DNA of 64,000 nucleotides from Corynebacterium choanae (lineage in GTDB: Bacteria > Actinomycetota > Actinomycetes > Mycobacteriales > Mycobacteriaceae), in the NCBI RefSeq assembly GCF_003813965.1, contig NZ_CP033896.1:372001-436000 (forward strand), given 5' to 3'. Shown here piece by piece: positions 38,136 through 48,968 of the stretch; position 1 is the stretch's first letter; each line of letters starts with the position of its first letter. Under the pieces are notes generated by a model. That model was not told the origin of the DNA. It searched no databases and saw only the letters and a program-made list of their open reading frames with translations. The translations under genes were made by a program, and so were the position numbers.

Positions 38136-39581
38136 GTGCAGCGCGGATACATGGCAATAGTGGCGGCAGCAGTAGCTGCCGTGGTGGCAGTTGGTGGGGT
38201 GGCTGCCGCAACCGGGCAGCTGGATCGTCCGCTTGTGGTCGATCCGCCACGCACACTGCCCCCGCTGCCGGAGCTGCCCGCCCCGGCAACTATTCCCCTT
38301 GACCCGGGGCAGAAACATGCCCTGGCAGCCGCCCTGCAAGAGGCAGCCGCCGATCCGGCGTTGGGAAACTTCACTGCCGCGGTCGTCGATGCCAACACCG
38401 GGGAGCTGCTGGTTGGGATCAATCCGCGGGCTGCCCGACCGGCCAGCGTTACGAAACTCTTGACCGCGGCCGCTGGGCTGTGGACACTCGGGGAACAGTA
38501 TCGGATTCCCACCACGGTGGTGGCAGGTGTCACCCCCGGTGAGGTGATTCTTCGCGGCTTCGGTGACCCCACCCTCAACGAGCAGCGCCTCACCATGCTT
38601 GCCCGTGACGTGCTGCAGACCGTCGACGGTCCAATCACCGCGGTCGCTGTGGATACCTCCACCTATTCGCCGGTGACGATTGCCCCTTCCTGGCATGCCG
38701 AAGATATCCCCGGCGGATTTATCGCCCCAGTGGAGCCGCTCATGGTTGCCGGCGGCCGTGTCGACGGGCAGCCAACCGGCGATGTGCCCCGCAGCATGAC
38801 CCCAGCGCTTGATGCCGGCAACCAATTCGCCGCTATTCTTGCCCGGGAAGCGGCTGCTATGGACAACATGTTCAGCGGGAATGGTGAGCCGCCGGCTGTG
38901 GTGGACCTGGCCCCGGTGCGGCTGCTCACCGCCGAAGAGGCAGCCAGCCTGCCGGCATATCAACCAACCCCTACTGGTGAACAGTCGTCGGGCAACACGG
39001 CAACTTCTGCGAGTGGACAACGTGCCCTTGCCGACGGTGACAACCTGTTAGCGGTGAGCTATGCACCGCCGCTGCGGGAGGTGTTAGCGGTGATGTTAGA
39101 AGACAGCGACAATGTGTTGGCGGAAACCGTGGGGCGGCAAGTCGCCCTCGCGCAAGGCGTTACTGCCCCCGACTCGGCGGCCGCGGCAGCCGCGGTGCGG
39201 CAAGCACTTGCCGCACACGGAATCACCAGCGACGATCTGGTTCTGGTTGACACCTCTGGGCTCAGTGACGACAACCGCATCAATCCCCAACTACTTGCCG
39301 ATCTGCTGCAGCACACCACCAGCGACCGGCGACTAGACGCGTTAACCGATGGCCTGCCGGTGGCAGGCGCCACCGGCACCCTTGCCGGCCGCTACCTTGC
39401 ACTGCCCGGCGCCGGGTTTGTGCACGCCAAAACCGGCACCCTCATCGGGGTGTCCTCACTGGCTGGCACAGTGAGCAACCCCGCCGGCAACGCATTCGTT
39501 TTCGCCGCAATCGCCGAAGACACCAACGCGTTGGATGCCCGCCCCGCCCTTGACCGGTTCGCCAGCATCCTGGCGCAATAA
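38136..39581 (+). CDS. dacB: D-alanyl-D-alanine carboxypeptidase/endopeptidase (PBP4, S13 family)
   Basis: 481 aa from GTG 38136, an extracytoplasmic penicillin-binding protein that trims peptidoglycan peptides. The start is chosen because GGGAAGGG lies about seven bases upstream and the frame then leads straight into the membrane anchor 'YMAIVAAAVAAVVAVGGVAAATG'; ATG 38100 would add 12 residues. Active-site motifs: SVTK (Ser near residue 104), 'SGLSDDNRI' (SxN equivalent near 374) and HAKTGT (KTG near 431). The S13-specific insert between the first two motifs is present. tilS and hpt follow, the corynebacterial order. Confidence 0.93.
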   Translation: MQRGYMAIVAAAVAAVVAVGGVAAATGQLDRPLVVDPPRTLPPLPELPAPATIPLDPGQKHALAAALQEAAADPALGNFTAAVVDANTGELLVGINPRAARPASVTKLLTAAAGLWTLGEQYRIPTTVVAGVTPGEVILRGFGDPTLNEQRLTMLARDVLQTVDGPITAVAVDTSTYSPVTIAPSWHAEDIPGGFIAPVEPLMVAGGRVDGQPTGDVPRSMTPALDAGNQFAAILAREAAAMDNMFSGNGEPPAVVDLAPVRLLTAEEAASLPAYQPTPTGEQSSGNTATSASGQRALADGDNLLAVSYAPPLREVLAVMLEDSDNVLAETVGRQVALAQGVTAPDSAAAAAAVRQALAAHGITSDDLVLVDTSGLSDDNRINPQLLADLLQHTTSDRRLDALTDGLPVAGATGTLAGRYLALPGAGFVHAKTGTLIGVSSLAGTVSNPAGNAFVFAAIAEDTNALDARPALDRFASILAQ

Positions 39582-39653
39582 TCCACCGCTTTGCAACTAC
39601 TCCTGCAACACTTTTCCCACTGAGCCCCCATACGATCGTTGCGCACCCCACCT

Positions 39654-40889
39654 ATGAGCCGCCACCCACAACCGCTACCTCTTCCAACCCCCGCCACCCC
39701 GCCGGCAGAACCCTCCTATTTTGGGCGGATTCGCTGCACCCCTGCGCGGCTCTACCCGCCGGAGCCCAGCCGCCAATTTCTCCGCGTCCGCAACGCAGTT
39801 GCCCACCTGCTCAACACCGTCCCCAGCCCGGCTGAGCACCGGCAGCAACCGATCAATGTTGGCTTCTCCGGGGGTATTGACTCGCTGCTGCTTGTTGTGG
39901 CGCTGCGCACCCTCGGCCACCCAGTGCATGCAATCATTATCGATCACCAGATACAGCCAGGCCACGAACACTTCAGCGGGCAGGCAGCCCACATCGCTAC
40001 CCAACTCGGATGCACCACCACTGTTGCCACCGTCACCGTTGACACCACCAGCAGCAACGGGCTAGAAGCGGCCGCCCGGGAAGCGAGATATGCAGCGTTT
40101 CGCTATCTCACCAGCACTATCGAATACCGGCCAGGGCAGCGCACCGTCGTCACCGCACCACCCGGGCATCGCCCCACCGAACTTGCTATTGTCGCCACCA
40201 CCGTCACCCAACCCACCGCCACCGGCATGATCATGCTTGCGCACACCGCCAACGATATGGCCGAAAATGTGCTGTTGAAAATGCTGCGCGCCGAGCCCCA
40301 AACCATGCACAGCCACACCGCAATTGGGGAACTTGCCATTGTCCGACCCCTGTTGCGCATCGATCGGCCCACCCTGCTGGCGGCCGCCCGCGAACTAGGA
40401 ATAGACCAATTCGTCTTTCACGATCCCATGAATGACGACCCCCACTATCGACGCGTCGCCATGCGCAACACCGTTTTGCCGATGCTGGCTGAAATCCATG
40501 GCGGCGACGTCATTGCACCACTAGCCGACTATGCCGATCAGCAAGCCCGTGAACAAGACTTTCTGCACGAACTTACCGTTGAACGGCTCGCAAACTATCA
40601 GCCCACCGCCACCACCCTGACCACCGCAATCGGTGCCGAACACAAAGTTCTGCAAGAACGCATGGTGCGCCTGTGGCTGCGTCCCACCCAGCCCCGAGTG
40701 AACACTGCTGCACTCAACGCAATCCTGGCGCAGGTAAACAACTGGAAAGGACAAGGCCCGGTCGCCATCGGTACCCGCCCCGACGGGGTACGATTGCAGG
40801 TAGCCCGCACAGCGTCAACGCTGGTCATCCAACCTGTTGACGCCCCTCCAGCCACCCCGCCCACCCCACACCCGGGTCGGTCACAGTAG
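39654..40889 (+). CDS. tilS: tRNA(Ile)-lysidine synthetase
   Basis: 411 aa. The PP-loop SGGIDS is at about 72-77 in '[19 protein letters not shown]', followed by '[25 protein letters not shown]' and '[17 protein letters not shown]', all typical of TilS. The enzyme converts the wobble cytidine of a tRNA(Ile) to lysidine so that it reads AUA. The N-terminal 50 residues are Pro-rich and longer than usual. ATG 39654 is preferred to the TTG at 39639. It lies between dacB and hpt, as in other corynebacteria. Confidence 0.94.
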   Translation: MSRHPQPLPLPTPATPPAEPSYFGRIRCTPARLYPPEPSRQFLRVRNAVAHLLNTVPSPAEHRQQPINVGFSGGIDSLLLVVALRTLGHPVHAIIIDHQIQPGHEHFSGQAAHIATQLGCTTTVATVTVDTTSSNGLEAAAREARYAAFRYLTSTIEYRPGQRTVVTAPPGHRPTELAIVATTVTQPTATGMIMLAHTANDMAENVLLKMLRAEPQTMHSHTAIGELAIVRPLLRIDRPTLLAAARELGIDQFVFHDPMNDDPHYRRVAMRNTVLPMLAEIHGGDVIAPLADYADQQAREQDFLHELTVERLANYQPTATTLTTAIGAEHKVLQERMVRLWLRPTQPRVNTAALNAILAQVNNWKGQGPVAIGTRPDGVRLQVARTASTLVIQPVDAPPATPPTPHPGRSQ

Positions 40890-40956
40890 CGGGCACACCA
40901 CCAGTTGCATACTATTTGACTTGCTACATCCGTCGAGCAACAACCAAAGGCGCCAC

Positions 40957-41538
40957 ATGACTGCCAATGACAATGCCCCGATCCCTGCCCACGCCTACGG
41001 TGACGATGTCGCCAGTATGCTGGTCACCGAAGAACAGCTCAAACAGCGTATTCAGCAGATGGCTGACAACATCAGCGCACAATACGCCGACAGTGAACAA
41101 GACATTATTCTCATCGGTGTACTCAAAGGCGCGGTATTTTTCATCACCGACTTCGCCCGGGCACTTTCAATCCCATCCCAGCTGGAGTTTATGGCCGTTT
41201 CTTCCTACGGCAATCAAGCATCCTCCTCCGGGATTGTGCGGATCTTAAAAGACCTCGACCGGGATATCACCGGCCGCCACGTCATCATCGTCGAAGACAT
41301 CATCGACTCCGGGCTGACCCTGTCGTGGCTGCTGAAAAACCTCAGCAACCGGAATCCTGCCTCCCTCAACGTGGTGGCGCTGCTGCGCAAACCAGAAGCT
41401 GTCAAAGCCAAGATTGATCTTCTCGACCTGGGATTCGATCTGCCGAACGAGTTCGTCGTCGGCTACGGGCTGGACTATGCCGAACGCTATCGCGATTTGC
41501 CATTTATCGGGGTGCTGCGGCCAAGCGTCTACAGCTAG
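40957..41538 (+). CDS. hpt: Hypoxanthine phosphoribosyltransferase
   Basis: 193 aa purine-salvage enzyme. The PRPP-binding motif is '[18 protein letters not shown]', and the N-terminal '[19 protein letters not shown]' and C-terminal '[22 protein letters not shown]' are diagnostic of Hpt. ATG 40957 fits the family; the longer frame from 40837 overlaps tilS and is not family-like. Gap to tilS is 67 bases, so the genes may share a transcript. Confidence 0.96.
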   Translation: MTANDNAPIPAHAYGDDVASMLVTEEQLKQRIQQMADNISAQYADSEQDIILIGVLKGAVFFITDFARALSIPSQLEFMAVSSYGNQASSSGIVRILKDLDRDITGRHVIIVEDIIDSGLTLSWLLKNLSNRNPASLNVVALLRKPEAVKAKIDLLDLGFDLPNEFVVGYGLDYAERYRDLPFIGVLRPSVYS

Positions 41539-42141
41539 ACGGCAATCCACCCAGCTCAAAACAGCAGCACCCTGCGCAGCAACGCTGTCGCGCTACACCA
41601 CCTCTTATCGTGCACACAGTCGCAGTCACAGTCACTGGCTGACTGTATTTGCCGTGCACGGTAGGAGGTGGCTTGCTGTGCACCCCGCACACTCTTGTCT
41701 CACCTGCGCAGCGGCACCGCCGGCATCACAGCTGTTTAGCTGCTCTGCCAGCTACTAATGCCCAGGAGCGTCGATATGTTCCCGGCGGCAGCCTTGCGGA
41801 TCCAGCAACCGGTCCGCGGATAGGTGGCAATCCGTGGCCAGGTTTTTCCTCTATGATGCTGCTGCCCCAAGGGCTAACGCCTGCGGATTGGCGAAAGAAC
41901 ATCTGAGCTCTTGTGGGTTTACCGAAAATGTTGTGCCGATTTGTGGGGTCTACGGCAAACGGGTGGGGCAGCGGTTCACCCGATAAGGTCAAACCATCAC
42001 CATCCGATAGGGTAGGGGACGGCCACCGTGCACACGGTGCGCTGCCACCGGGATGGGTCACCCATCAACAACCCCCATGCCAGGGGTGTGGGGATATGCC
42101 CTCGGGAACCGGTTACCACAGTGAAACGTTGATAGACAGTT
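41539..42141. other. Spacer upstream of ftsH
   Basis: About 600 bases without a gene. The last 150 bases hold several small palindromes (CACCGTG-CA-CACGGTG near 42022-42037; GATGGG-TCA-CCCATC near 42053-42067), so the ftsH leader may be structured. No promoter could be placed with confidence. Confidence 0.5.
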
Positions 42142-44829
42142 ATGGCGAATAAAAAAATCCTGCGCTTCGGGCTGCTGGCGGCCACCATCCTCATCGTGTT
42201 GTACATGGTGACGGTGTTTACCGACGATTCCCGCGGCTTCGTAAAAGTTGATACCTCTCAGGCGGTATCGCAGCTCACCGACAACAATGTGAAAAAAGCA
42301 CGCATTGACGACCGGGAGCAGCAGCTGCTGCTGGAGTTAAAACATCCTATTTCGGTGGAAAAAGTCGAGGGTGTAGAAAAAATCACCACCCAATATCCGG
42401 CACGTGCCACCGATCAGGTGTTTGACCTGGTCAAGGCCAGTGACGCGGAGAGCTACACCACCAAGGTGACCAAAGAGTCGTTTATCGGTTCGATGATCAC
42501 GTTGCTGCTGCCGATGCTGCTGTTTTTTGCCCTGATCATGTTTGTGTTTTCCCGGATGCAGGGCTCGAGTATGGGCATGTTTGGGTTCGGCGCATCACGG
42601 GCGAAAGAACTCACCAAAGACATGCCGACAAACACCTTTGCCGATGTCGCCGGTGCGGAAGAAGCCGTCGATGAACTGCACGAAATCAAAGACTTTCTCG
42701 AGGATCCTTCCCGCTATGAGCAGCTAGGGGCGAAAATCCCGCGTGGTGTGCTGCTCTACGGGCCGCCCGGTACCGGTAAAACCCTGTTGGCGCGGGCTGT
42801 TGCCGGCGAAGCAGGTGTGCCGTTTTATTCGATCTCCGGGTCGGACTTTGTGGAAATGTTCGTCGGTGTGGGTGCTTCCCGCGTCCGTGATCTGTTTAAA
42901 CAAGCGAAAGAAAACAGCCCTTGCATTATTTTCGTCGACGAGATTGATGCAGTCGGTCGCCAACGTGGCTCCGGTATGGGCGGTGGCCATGACGAACGGG
43001 AGCAAACCCTCAACCAGCTTCTCGTCGAGATGGATGGGTTCGGTGATCGGGAAGGTGTCATTTTGATGGCAGCCACCAACCGGCCCGATATTTTGGATCC
43101 GGCGCTGCTGCGGCCAGGGCGTTTCGACCGGCAAATTCCGGTGACCAACCCGGATTTGGCAGGACGTGAACAAATCCTGCAAGTCCACGCTAAAGGCAAG
43201 CCGCTTGCCCCCGATGTGGATCTTTCCGCGCTCGCGAAACGAACCGCTGGTATGTCTGGTGCTGATTTGGCAAACGTCCTCAACGAGGCGGCGCTGCTGA
43301 CTGCCCGAGTCGGCGGCAACATTATTACCGCCGACGCGTTAGAAGAAGCCACCGACCGGGTTGTTGGCGGGCCGCGTCGATCCTCGATGATTATCTCCGA
43401 GCAGGAAAAGAAAATCACCGCATATCATGAAGGTGGCCACACTTTGGCTGCGTGGGCAATGCAAGACATTGACCGGGTGCACAAGGTGACGATTTTGGCT
43501 CGCGGGAAAACCGGCGGCCATGCGATGACTGCTGGTGATGACGATAAAGGCATGTACACCCGCAATGAACTTTTCGCTCGCCTGGTATTCGCTATGGGTG
43601 GTCGTGCCGCGGAAGAGGTCGTTTTCGGTCAGCCGACCACTGGTGCCTCTAGCGATATTGAACATGCCACTAAGATTGCCCGTGCCATGGTGTGCGAATA
43701 TGGCATGTCGCCGGTGGTTGGTGCAGTGAAGTTCGGGGTGGAAGACGGCGATCCGTTTAGCGGCCAAGGCGGCGGCGGAAGTTTGGAATATTCCCCAGCA
43801 ACTGCTGCAACCATCGATGAACAGGTGCAGTATGTGTTGCACTTGGCTCATGAAGAGGCATATGCGATTCTGCGGGAAAACCGGGACTATCTTGACCGGT
43901 TGGCAGCCAAACTGTTGGAAAAAGAAACGCTGCGCCGCCCCGATTTGGAGGCGCTCTTTGACGGTCTCACCCCGCGGCCACGCCTGGAAGTGTTCCCCAA
44001 TGAGAACGCCCAATTCGGCAAGCAGCCTGATCGAAACCCGGTGAAAACCCCGAATGAGATCGCGAAGGAACAAGGCACCGAGCCGCCGAAACGATTCTCC
44101 ATTTTGGAAGCTTCGAAAGCTGCCCGGGCACGTCGTGAAGCAGCGCAACGCAACACGGCTACCGGAAGTGGCCACGGTGGGATGAGTGGATCCGGTGCGG
44201 CAGTCTCCTATGGTGGCACGCCACCACCGGCGAATTGGGAGGTGCCGACACTGTCTGGGACACCGGCACAGCACGACACCCCAGATCGGCAGACGCCAGC
44301 CACACCTGCTGTGCCGCAACCGGAACATCCTGGTGTTGGCGCCTATCCGGCCGATGGCACATCGACGGCTTCGTCTCCTGCTGCAGGGCAAGCATCGTCG
44401 GCAGCGGCGCCTGCTGCGGATGAACCGCTCATCGGATTCCGTCTCCCTGATAATGAGCGTCCCGATCATGCTGAAGCTGACGGCTGGGGGGCTACCCGCT
44501 ACCGCAGCCAGTTTGATGATTTAGCTGAAGCACAGTCAGCTGCTGGTGACACCACTGCGGATTCCCAGCCGGACAACTTCACCGATAGTCCGCAGGATCA
44601 CCAGCCTGCACGGCATGCTGGCCCGGATACGGATACTGGTGATACGCCGCGTGGTGTGTCAGCTGGCGGTGCGCAAGCAACAGATACTGCCGGTGGACAT
44701 GCGGCACCTGTGGATGCCAGCAACACGGCAGATCCCTTCGCCGATCCGGCAGCCAACAATTCCACTCCGGCGGCACCGGGAGAACCCTCTTGGCCAGAAC
44801 CGGAAGAACCCTCCGAGAAGGATCGCTAG
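42142..44829 (+). CDS. ftsH: ATP-dependent zinc metalloprotease FtsH
   Basis: 895 aa membrane protease that degrades damaged or regulatory proteins. Two membrane helices (about 9-29 and 115-135) flank a small extracytoplasmic domain. The AAA module has Walker A GPPGTGKT at about 207-214, Walker B '[15 protein letters not shown]' and the '[19 protein letters not shown]' SRH region. The protease site is HEGGH near 429-433, with the actinobacterial Gly variant. After about residue 635 comes a 260-residue Pro/Ala/Thr-rich tail of low complexity, ending in 'PEEPSEKDR'; typical FtsH proteins stop near 650. No ribosome site is clear before ATG 42142. Confidence 0.96.
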   Translation: MANKKILRFGLLAATILIVLYMVTVFTDDSRGFVKVDTSQAVSQLTDNNVKKARIDDREQQLLLELKHPISVEKVEGVEKITTQYPARATDQVFDLVKASDAESYTTKVTKESFIGSMITLLLPMLLFFALIMFVFSRMQGSSMGMFGFGASRAKELTKDMPTNTFADVAGAEEAVDELHEIKDFLEDPSRYEQLGAKIPRGVLLYGPPGTGKTLLARAVAGEAGVPFYSISGSDFVEMFVGVGASRVRDLFKQAKENSPCIIFVDEIDAVGRQRGSGMGGGHDEREQTLNQLLVEMDGFGDREGVILMAATNRPDILDPALLRPGRFDRQIPVTNPDLAGREQILQVHAKGKPLAPDVDLSALAKRTAGMSGADLANVLNEAALLTARVGGNIITADALEEATDRVVGGPRRSSMIISEQEKKITAYHEGGHTLAAWAMQDIDRVHKVTILARGKTGGHAMTAGDDDKGMYTRNELFARLVFAMGGRAAEEVVFGQPTTGASSDIEHATKIARAMVCEYGMSPVVGAVKFGVEDGDPFSGQGGGGSLEYSPATAATIDEQVQYVLHLAHEEAYAILRENRDYLDRLAAKLLEKETLRRPDLEALFDGLTPRPRLEVFPNENAQFGKQPDRNPVKTPNEIAKEQGTEPPKRFSILEASKAARARREAAQRNTATGSGHGGMSGSGAAVSYGGTPPPANWEVPTLSGTPAQHDTPDRQTPATPAVPQPEHPGVGAYPADGTSTASSPAAGQASSAAAPAADEPLIGFRLPDNERPDHAEADGWGATRYRSQFDDLAEAQSAAGDTTADSQPDNFTDSPQDHQPARHAGPDTDTGDTPRGVSAGGAQATDTAGGHAAPVDASNTADPFADPAANNSTPAAPGEPSWPEPEEPSEKDR

Positions 44830-45477
44830 GCCGCAGGTGATTGTGTCACTAATTCCGGTTTCAGTGCTGGTGTATTAGCGAGATATCCACGGCGAAGACA
44901 ATACTTGCATGAACTGCATATCACCCCACCCCGCGGTGCACGCAGCGTTTCGGTTGCTGTGTGCCGTGGGGTGGTTGGCGTCTCAGCGGGTGTGTTGTGG
45001 CATGGATGGTTGCTGTCGTAGCCAGGTCGTGGATCCTTCGCAGGAGATGAAATACTTCCCGAACCGGGGAAAACACCAGGTGGAAGTCTGTAGTGGTGTA
45101 CACCTCAGGGGGATACGACGCGCCCCGCGTTTTGCGGTGCGGGTCGTGCACACCTCCACTAATGCGCCGTGTTGCAAGCAGCTGGATTGGCCGCTTGCAA
45201 CACCGGATTGGGGGAACATACCTGGACACCCTTGGCCTGCGGCAAGCAGCAGCGCTGGTTTACTGGTGTGCTGCACAGATCACTGGTGGCAACCAGCTAT
45301 ATTGAACATGCAGGCAGACACGCCTCCACAGCAGCGGTGCCGCTAGCCACTTAGGGTCACCCCAGGTGGCACCTGGTTGGTGCGAAGCGAAGCTGCGCCG
45401 TGTTACTTGCAGTGTCACCTGTGCAGCACAGGTGGCATGCTTCACAGGATTTTTTGGGAAAGGATCAACGCACTGTT
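44830..45477. other. Structured spacer between ftsH and folE
   Basis: 650 bases with no gene but three strong hairpins: GTGTTGCAAGC/GCTTGCAACAC at 45169-45203 (11 pairs), CCAGGT-GGC-ACCTGG at 45362-45376, and CACCTGTG-CAG-CACAGGTG at 45416-45434 (8 pairs). The last is about 20 bases before the GGGAAAGGAT ribosome site of folE. Confidence 0.6.
45169..45203. repeat. Perfect 11-bp inverted repeat upstream of folE
   Basis: GTGTTGCAAGC and GCTTGCAACAC around a 13-base loop. No T-run on either side, so it is not a plain terminator; an operator or RNA structure is possible. Confidence 0.7.
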
Positions 45478-46080
45478 ATGACCGACCAGCAGTCACACGA
45501 GGTAAGCGGAATTGACCTTCCCCGCGCCGAACGAGCAATCCGGGAACTGCTGCTAGCGGTTGGTGAAGACCCTGATCGGGAAGGGCTGCGGGAAACACCC
45601 CGGCGGGTGGCGAAAGCCTATGCAGAGATCTTTGCCGGAATGCATGTTGATCCGGCAGCCCAGTTAGAAAAAACCTTCGATGAAGATCATCAGGAACTTG
45701 TCTTGGTGCGTGATATCCCCATCTATTCGACTTGTGAGCATCATTTGGTGCCGTTTTTCGGCCATGCCCACATCGGCTATATCCCCTCCGAGGAGGGGAC
45801 AGTTACTGGTCTTTCGAAACTTGCCCGGCTCGCTGACCTGTATGCGAAACGGCCACAGGTGCAGGAACGGTTGACCAGTCAGATCGCTGATGCGCTGGTT
45901 GACAAACTCAATCCGCAGGCTGTGATTGTGGTGGTGGAATGTGAGCATCTCTGCATGGCGATGCGGGGTATTCGGAAACCTGGTGCGAAAACAATCACTT
46001 CGGCGGTGCGGGGCGGGTTTAAAACCAATGCTGCTTCGCGGGCGGAAGCATTGTCGCTGATCAGCCGCCGTGACCGCTAG
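45478..46080 (+). CDS. folE: GTP cyclohydrolase I
   Basis: 200 aa; first enzyme of tetrahydrofolate synthesis, converting GTP to dihydroneopterin triphosphate. Zinc ligands are visible: Cys86 and His89 in '[14 protein letters not shown]' and Cys159 in '[13 protein letters not shown]'; the substrate loop '[23 protein letters not shown]' is intact. ATG 45478 is chosen because family homology starts just after and GGGAAAGGAT lies upstream. It is followed by folP, folB and folK, so this is the folate cluster of corynebacteria. Confidence 0.97.
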   Translation: MTDQQSHEVSGIDLPRAERAIRELLLAVGEDPDREGLRETPRRVAKAYAEIFAGMHVDPAAQLEKTFDEDHQELVLVRDIPIYSTCEHHLVPFFGHAHIGYIPSEEGTVTGLSKLARLADLYAKRPQVQERLTSQIADALVDKLNPQAVIVVVECEHLCMAMRGIRKPGAKTITSAVRGGFKTNAASRAEALSLISRRDR

Positions 46081-46267
46081 CTTGTTCGCGGCAACATCAC
46101 ACGTTTGAGCAAAGCGCAGGGCTCCTATAGCCTCCCGGGATGACTGTGCAGTGGTTATTGCCGGGGTTTGTTGTTGTTGGAAATGTCGTCGTTGGTGAGC
46201 GCACTTATCGGCGGGGTGCCGCAGGTTGTGCAGCACCCAAGTTCGGGGAGAAATTGAGGAGTTGGTG

Positions 46268-47182
46268 ATGGGGAAATCAGTGGGCAATATCCGCGCTGGA
46301 CGAGTCACAGATTTAGCAGCATATTTTGCTTCGTTTCGTCCGCACCAGTCGCGGCCTTTGGTGATGGGCATTGTGAATGTGACTGCTGATTCCTTTTCTG
46401 ATGGTGGCCAGTATTTGCATCATGAGCAGGCGGTGGCACACGGGTTGGCGCTTGCTGCAGCAGGTGCGGACATTATTGATGTGGGCGGGGAATCCACCCG
46501 GCCGGGGGCGACTCGTGTGGCTGCCGCGGAAGAAGAGCAGCGGGTGGTGCCAGTTATTCAGGCGCTGAGCAGCCAAGGGATTGTGTGTAGCGTCGATACG
46601 ATGCGTGCCTCGGTGGCGAAGGCTGCGGTGGCTAGCGGTGCTGCACTGATTAACGATGTCTCTGGTGGGCAAAGCGATCCGGCAATGTTGCAGGTTATGG
46701 CTGATGCTGGTGTTCCAGTGTGTTTGATGCATTGGAAGACCCCAGTGTTTGGGGATGCGGCCGGGGCTCATCATGATGCGGCGACTGTGGTCGACGAGGT
46801 GCGTACTACGCTGCGGGCATTGGTACGTCGCGCCGAGGATGCCGGGGTTGATCCGGGGCTGATCAGTGTGGATCCGGGGATTGGGTTTGCGAAAACACCT
46901 GCCGACAACTGGGCGCTGCTGCAGGGTCTTAGGCATCTGGTCGACGAAGGTTATCCCGTCCTGGTAGGTGCTTCGCGGAAGCGATTTTTGCAGGCTGTTG
47001 TTGCCGAAACCAGACCTAGCGGTGCCGAGACACCGCCGGTGATCCCAGCCGATACGGATGTGGCGACGGCAGCGGTGTCGGTATTGGCGGCAACTGCCGG
47101 GGCAAGCATGGTGCGGGTGCATGCGGTACAAGAAACCGTGCAAGCTCTGGCTGTGGCACGTGCTTGGGGCAAGATTAGGTGA
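46268..47182 (+). CDS. folP: Dihydropteroate synthase
   Basis: 304 aa; joins 6-hydroxymethyl-dihydropterin diphosphate and p-aminobenzoate, the step blocked by sulfonamides. 'PLVMGIVNVTADSFSDGGQYL', 'IIDVGGESTRPGA' and 'VLVGASRKRFL' are the conserved DHPS elements. ATG 46268 is preferred to the open frame from 46226 because GAGGAG lies six bases upstream. The 185-base gap from folE holds no gene. Confidence 0.96.
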   Translation: MGKSVGNIRAGRVTDLAAYFASFRPHQSRPLVMGIVNVTADSFSDGGQYLHHEQAVAHGLALAAAGADIIDVGGESTRPGATRVAAAEEEQRVVPVIQALSSQGIVCSVDTMRASVAKAAVASGAALINDVSGGQSDPAMLQVMADAGVPVCLMHWKTPVFGDAAGAHHDAATVVDEVRTTLRALVRRAEDAGVDPGLISVDPGIGFAKTPADNWALLQGLRHLVDEGYPVLVGASRKRFLQAVVAETRPSGAETPPVIPADTDVATAAVSVLAATAGASMVRVHAVQETVQALAVARAWGKIR

Positions 47183-47427
47183 AGATGCGCTGTGATGCGG
47201 TGCTGTGTGATGCAGTGCTGTGTCGCAATGTTGCCCCGTGGAGCTTAAACCAGGTGCCGACCGTGGTTGATCGATACCGGCTGGTGCAGGGGTGAGACCT
47301 ATTCGTGTGCCAATAGTTGTTCACTGTGGTTGGCATGATGGAAGCTGCACGGGGTGAAAACGAGACGGCGTGTGCCGGCAGGTTGTCGGGTTGCATCAAC
47401 TGGAATGGTGATAAGGGGTAACGAGGT

Positions 47428-47823
47428 ATGGCTGATCGTATTGTGTTGACCGGTGTTGAGTTCACTGCATGTCACGGGGTGTTGCCGGAGGAGAAAACCA
47501 CTCCGCAGCCATTTGTGGTTGATGCGGTGGTGTGGCTAGATTTCAGGCCAGCAGCCGGCAGTGATGATCTTCGCGGGACAGTGAGCTATGTGGATCTTGC
47601 GACGATCGCCGAGGAAGTGATTGTGGCAGGTCCTCCCCGGGATTTGATCGAGACGTTGGCAACAGTGATTGTGGAAACGATCATGGAACGATTCCCGGTG
47701 TTGCATGCCGCGGAGGTGACGGTGCATAAACCACAGGCGCCGATTGGGAAGCCGTTTGCTGATGTTGCCGTGGTTGCCCGCAGATCCCGCAAACGTATGG
47801 GTGGTGCTACCACAGTGGCCTAA
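47428..47823 (+). CDS. folB: Dihydroneopterin aldolase
   Basis: 131 aa; cleaves dihydroneopterin to 6-hydroxymethyl-dihydropterin. The start 'MADRIVLTGVEFTACHGVLPEEKTTPQPFVVD' with the Glu of 'HGVLPEE', and 'VSYVDLATIAEEVI' plus 'VTVHKPQAPIGKPFADVAV', are standard FolB features. ATG 47428 follows GAGG closely. The 245-base spacer before it includes a small tandem repeat of a GTGCTGTGTGATGCA-like unit near 47195-47225. Confidence 0.95.
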   Translation: MADRIVLTGVEFTACHGVLPEEKTTPQPFVVDAVVWLDFRPAAGSDDLRGTVSYVDLATIAEEVIVAGPPRDLIETLATVIVETIMERFPVLHAAEVTVHKPQAPIGKPFADVAVVARRSRKRMGGATTVA

Positions 47824-48050
47824 TCTGGTTGCCGGTCGGGCGGTTGCTGGTGGTGTGCGGTGGTGTCGCCGCACTGTTGTTGTGGCCAGCTGCCTGCGTG
47901 TTGTGGTGGACAAACCGGGAATTGGGGCCGCAGGTTGTGGTGTTTGCTGCTGCCGTAAATTGCTGTAGCCCTACTGCACCCGGCAAGATAGGTTGCACTG
48001 TTGCGTGTTGTTGGTGGTGTCACTGATTGGTGTAAGGGTGAGGGAAGGTT

Positions 48051-48629
48051 ATGGCGAAGCTGCGGGCTGTGTTGTCGATTGGTTCGAATAAAGACGACCG
48101 GCGACAGTTGTTGCACACTGTGTGGGAACATTTCCGCCCCGAGTTGTTGCATGCATCGTCGATTTGGGCAACCCCGCCGTGGGGCGGGGTGGATCAGGAC
48201 GAGTTTTTAAATGCCACCTTGGTGATTGAAACGACCTCCACCCCGGATGAGTTGCTGCGTCGAGGGCAGGCGTTAGAGGCGCAGGCTCGGCGTACCCGGG
48301 AGGTGCGGTGGGGGCCGCGCACGTTAGATGTTGACATTGTGCAATGTGTGGTGGCTAAGGATGCGGATATGGCGGCAATGTCCGCGCAGCGTGCCGATGA
48401 CGAATATCCGTTTACAGGTGTGCCGCATCCGCAAGGCCAAGAGATTGTCAGTGTTGATCCGGCGTTGACGTTGCCGCATCCTTACGCCCATGAGCGGGCG
48501 TTTGTGCTGGTGCCGTGGCTTGAGGCGGAGCCGAATGCCGTATTGCGGGGGATGAGTGTGGCGGAATATGTACGGGATTTGTCACCGGCTGATTTAGGTC
48601 AGCTGCGGGCGGTTGATAGTTTCGGATAA
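48051..48629 (+). CDS. folK: 2-amino-4-hydroxy-6-hydroxymethyldihydropteridine diphosphokinase
   Basis: 192 aa; makes the diphosphate substrate of FolP. Conserved parts are 'AVLSIGSNKDDRRQLL', 'TPPWGGVDQDEFLNATLVIET' and 'RWGPRTLDVDIVQ' (metal-binding Asp pair). The tail after the 'LPHPYAHERAFVLVPWLE' signature is normal. A loop of about 20 residues near 105-125 is longer than in E. coli FolK. ATG 48051 is preceded by AGGGAAGG. Confidence 0.95.
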   Translation: MAKLRAVLSIGSNKDDRRQLLHTVWEHFRPELLHASSIWATPPWGGVDQDEFLNATLVIETTSTPDELLRRGQALEAQARRTREVRWGPRTLDVDIVQCVVAKDADMAAMSAQRADDEYPFTGVPHPQGQEIVSVDPALTLPHPYAHERAFVLVPWLEAEPNAVLRGMSVAEYVRDLSPADLGQLRAVDSFG

Positions 48630-48968
48630 CTTCGGTTGCTGTGGTGTCCCGCTGCTGGTTGGGGCTGGCGGTGGATTGTTGCAACTTGGGATTGCCGCCC
48701 GGGATGTGTTTCTTTCCGTGGGGCCGGTAGGCAGCGGAGTGTTGCGGGGTTGTAGCAGCATTGTGCTGTCACAGATGGTGTTGGGCGACTACCGTGGTGG
48801 TGCATACGCAACGATTGTTCCACTCGAAAGGAATCAAAGCAGCCACAGCCAGTGGCGGCGTCAATGTCAGCGGGTTACTTGGTGCCTACGGCTACCTGCC
48901 AGGCGTGCTACTGACGATGATGGTGGATGGTTTCCCGGTGTGGTTTTGCAGGCAAGGAGTGTGCAGCG
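48630..48968. other. Spacer between folK and DUF3180 gene
   Basis: About 340 bases. Apart from the AAGGAG ribosome site of the next gene (48954-48959), nothing is recognised. Confidence 0.4.

Noticed and set aside
43427..43441. HEGGH instead of HEAGH in FtsH as a damaged zinc site
   Set aside because: The metal-binding His and Glu are intact, and I recall the Gly form as normal in actinobacterial FtsH.
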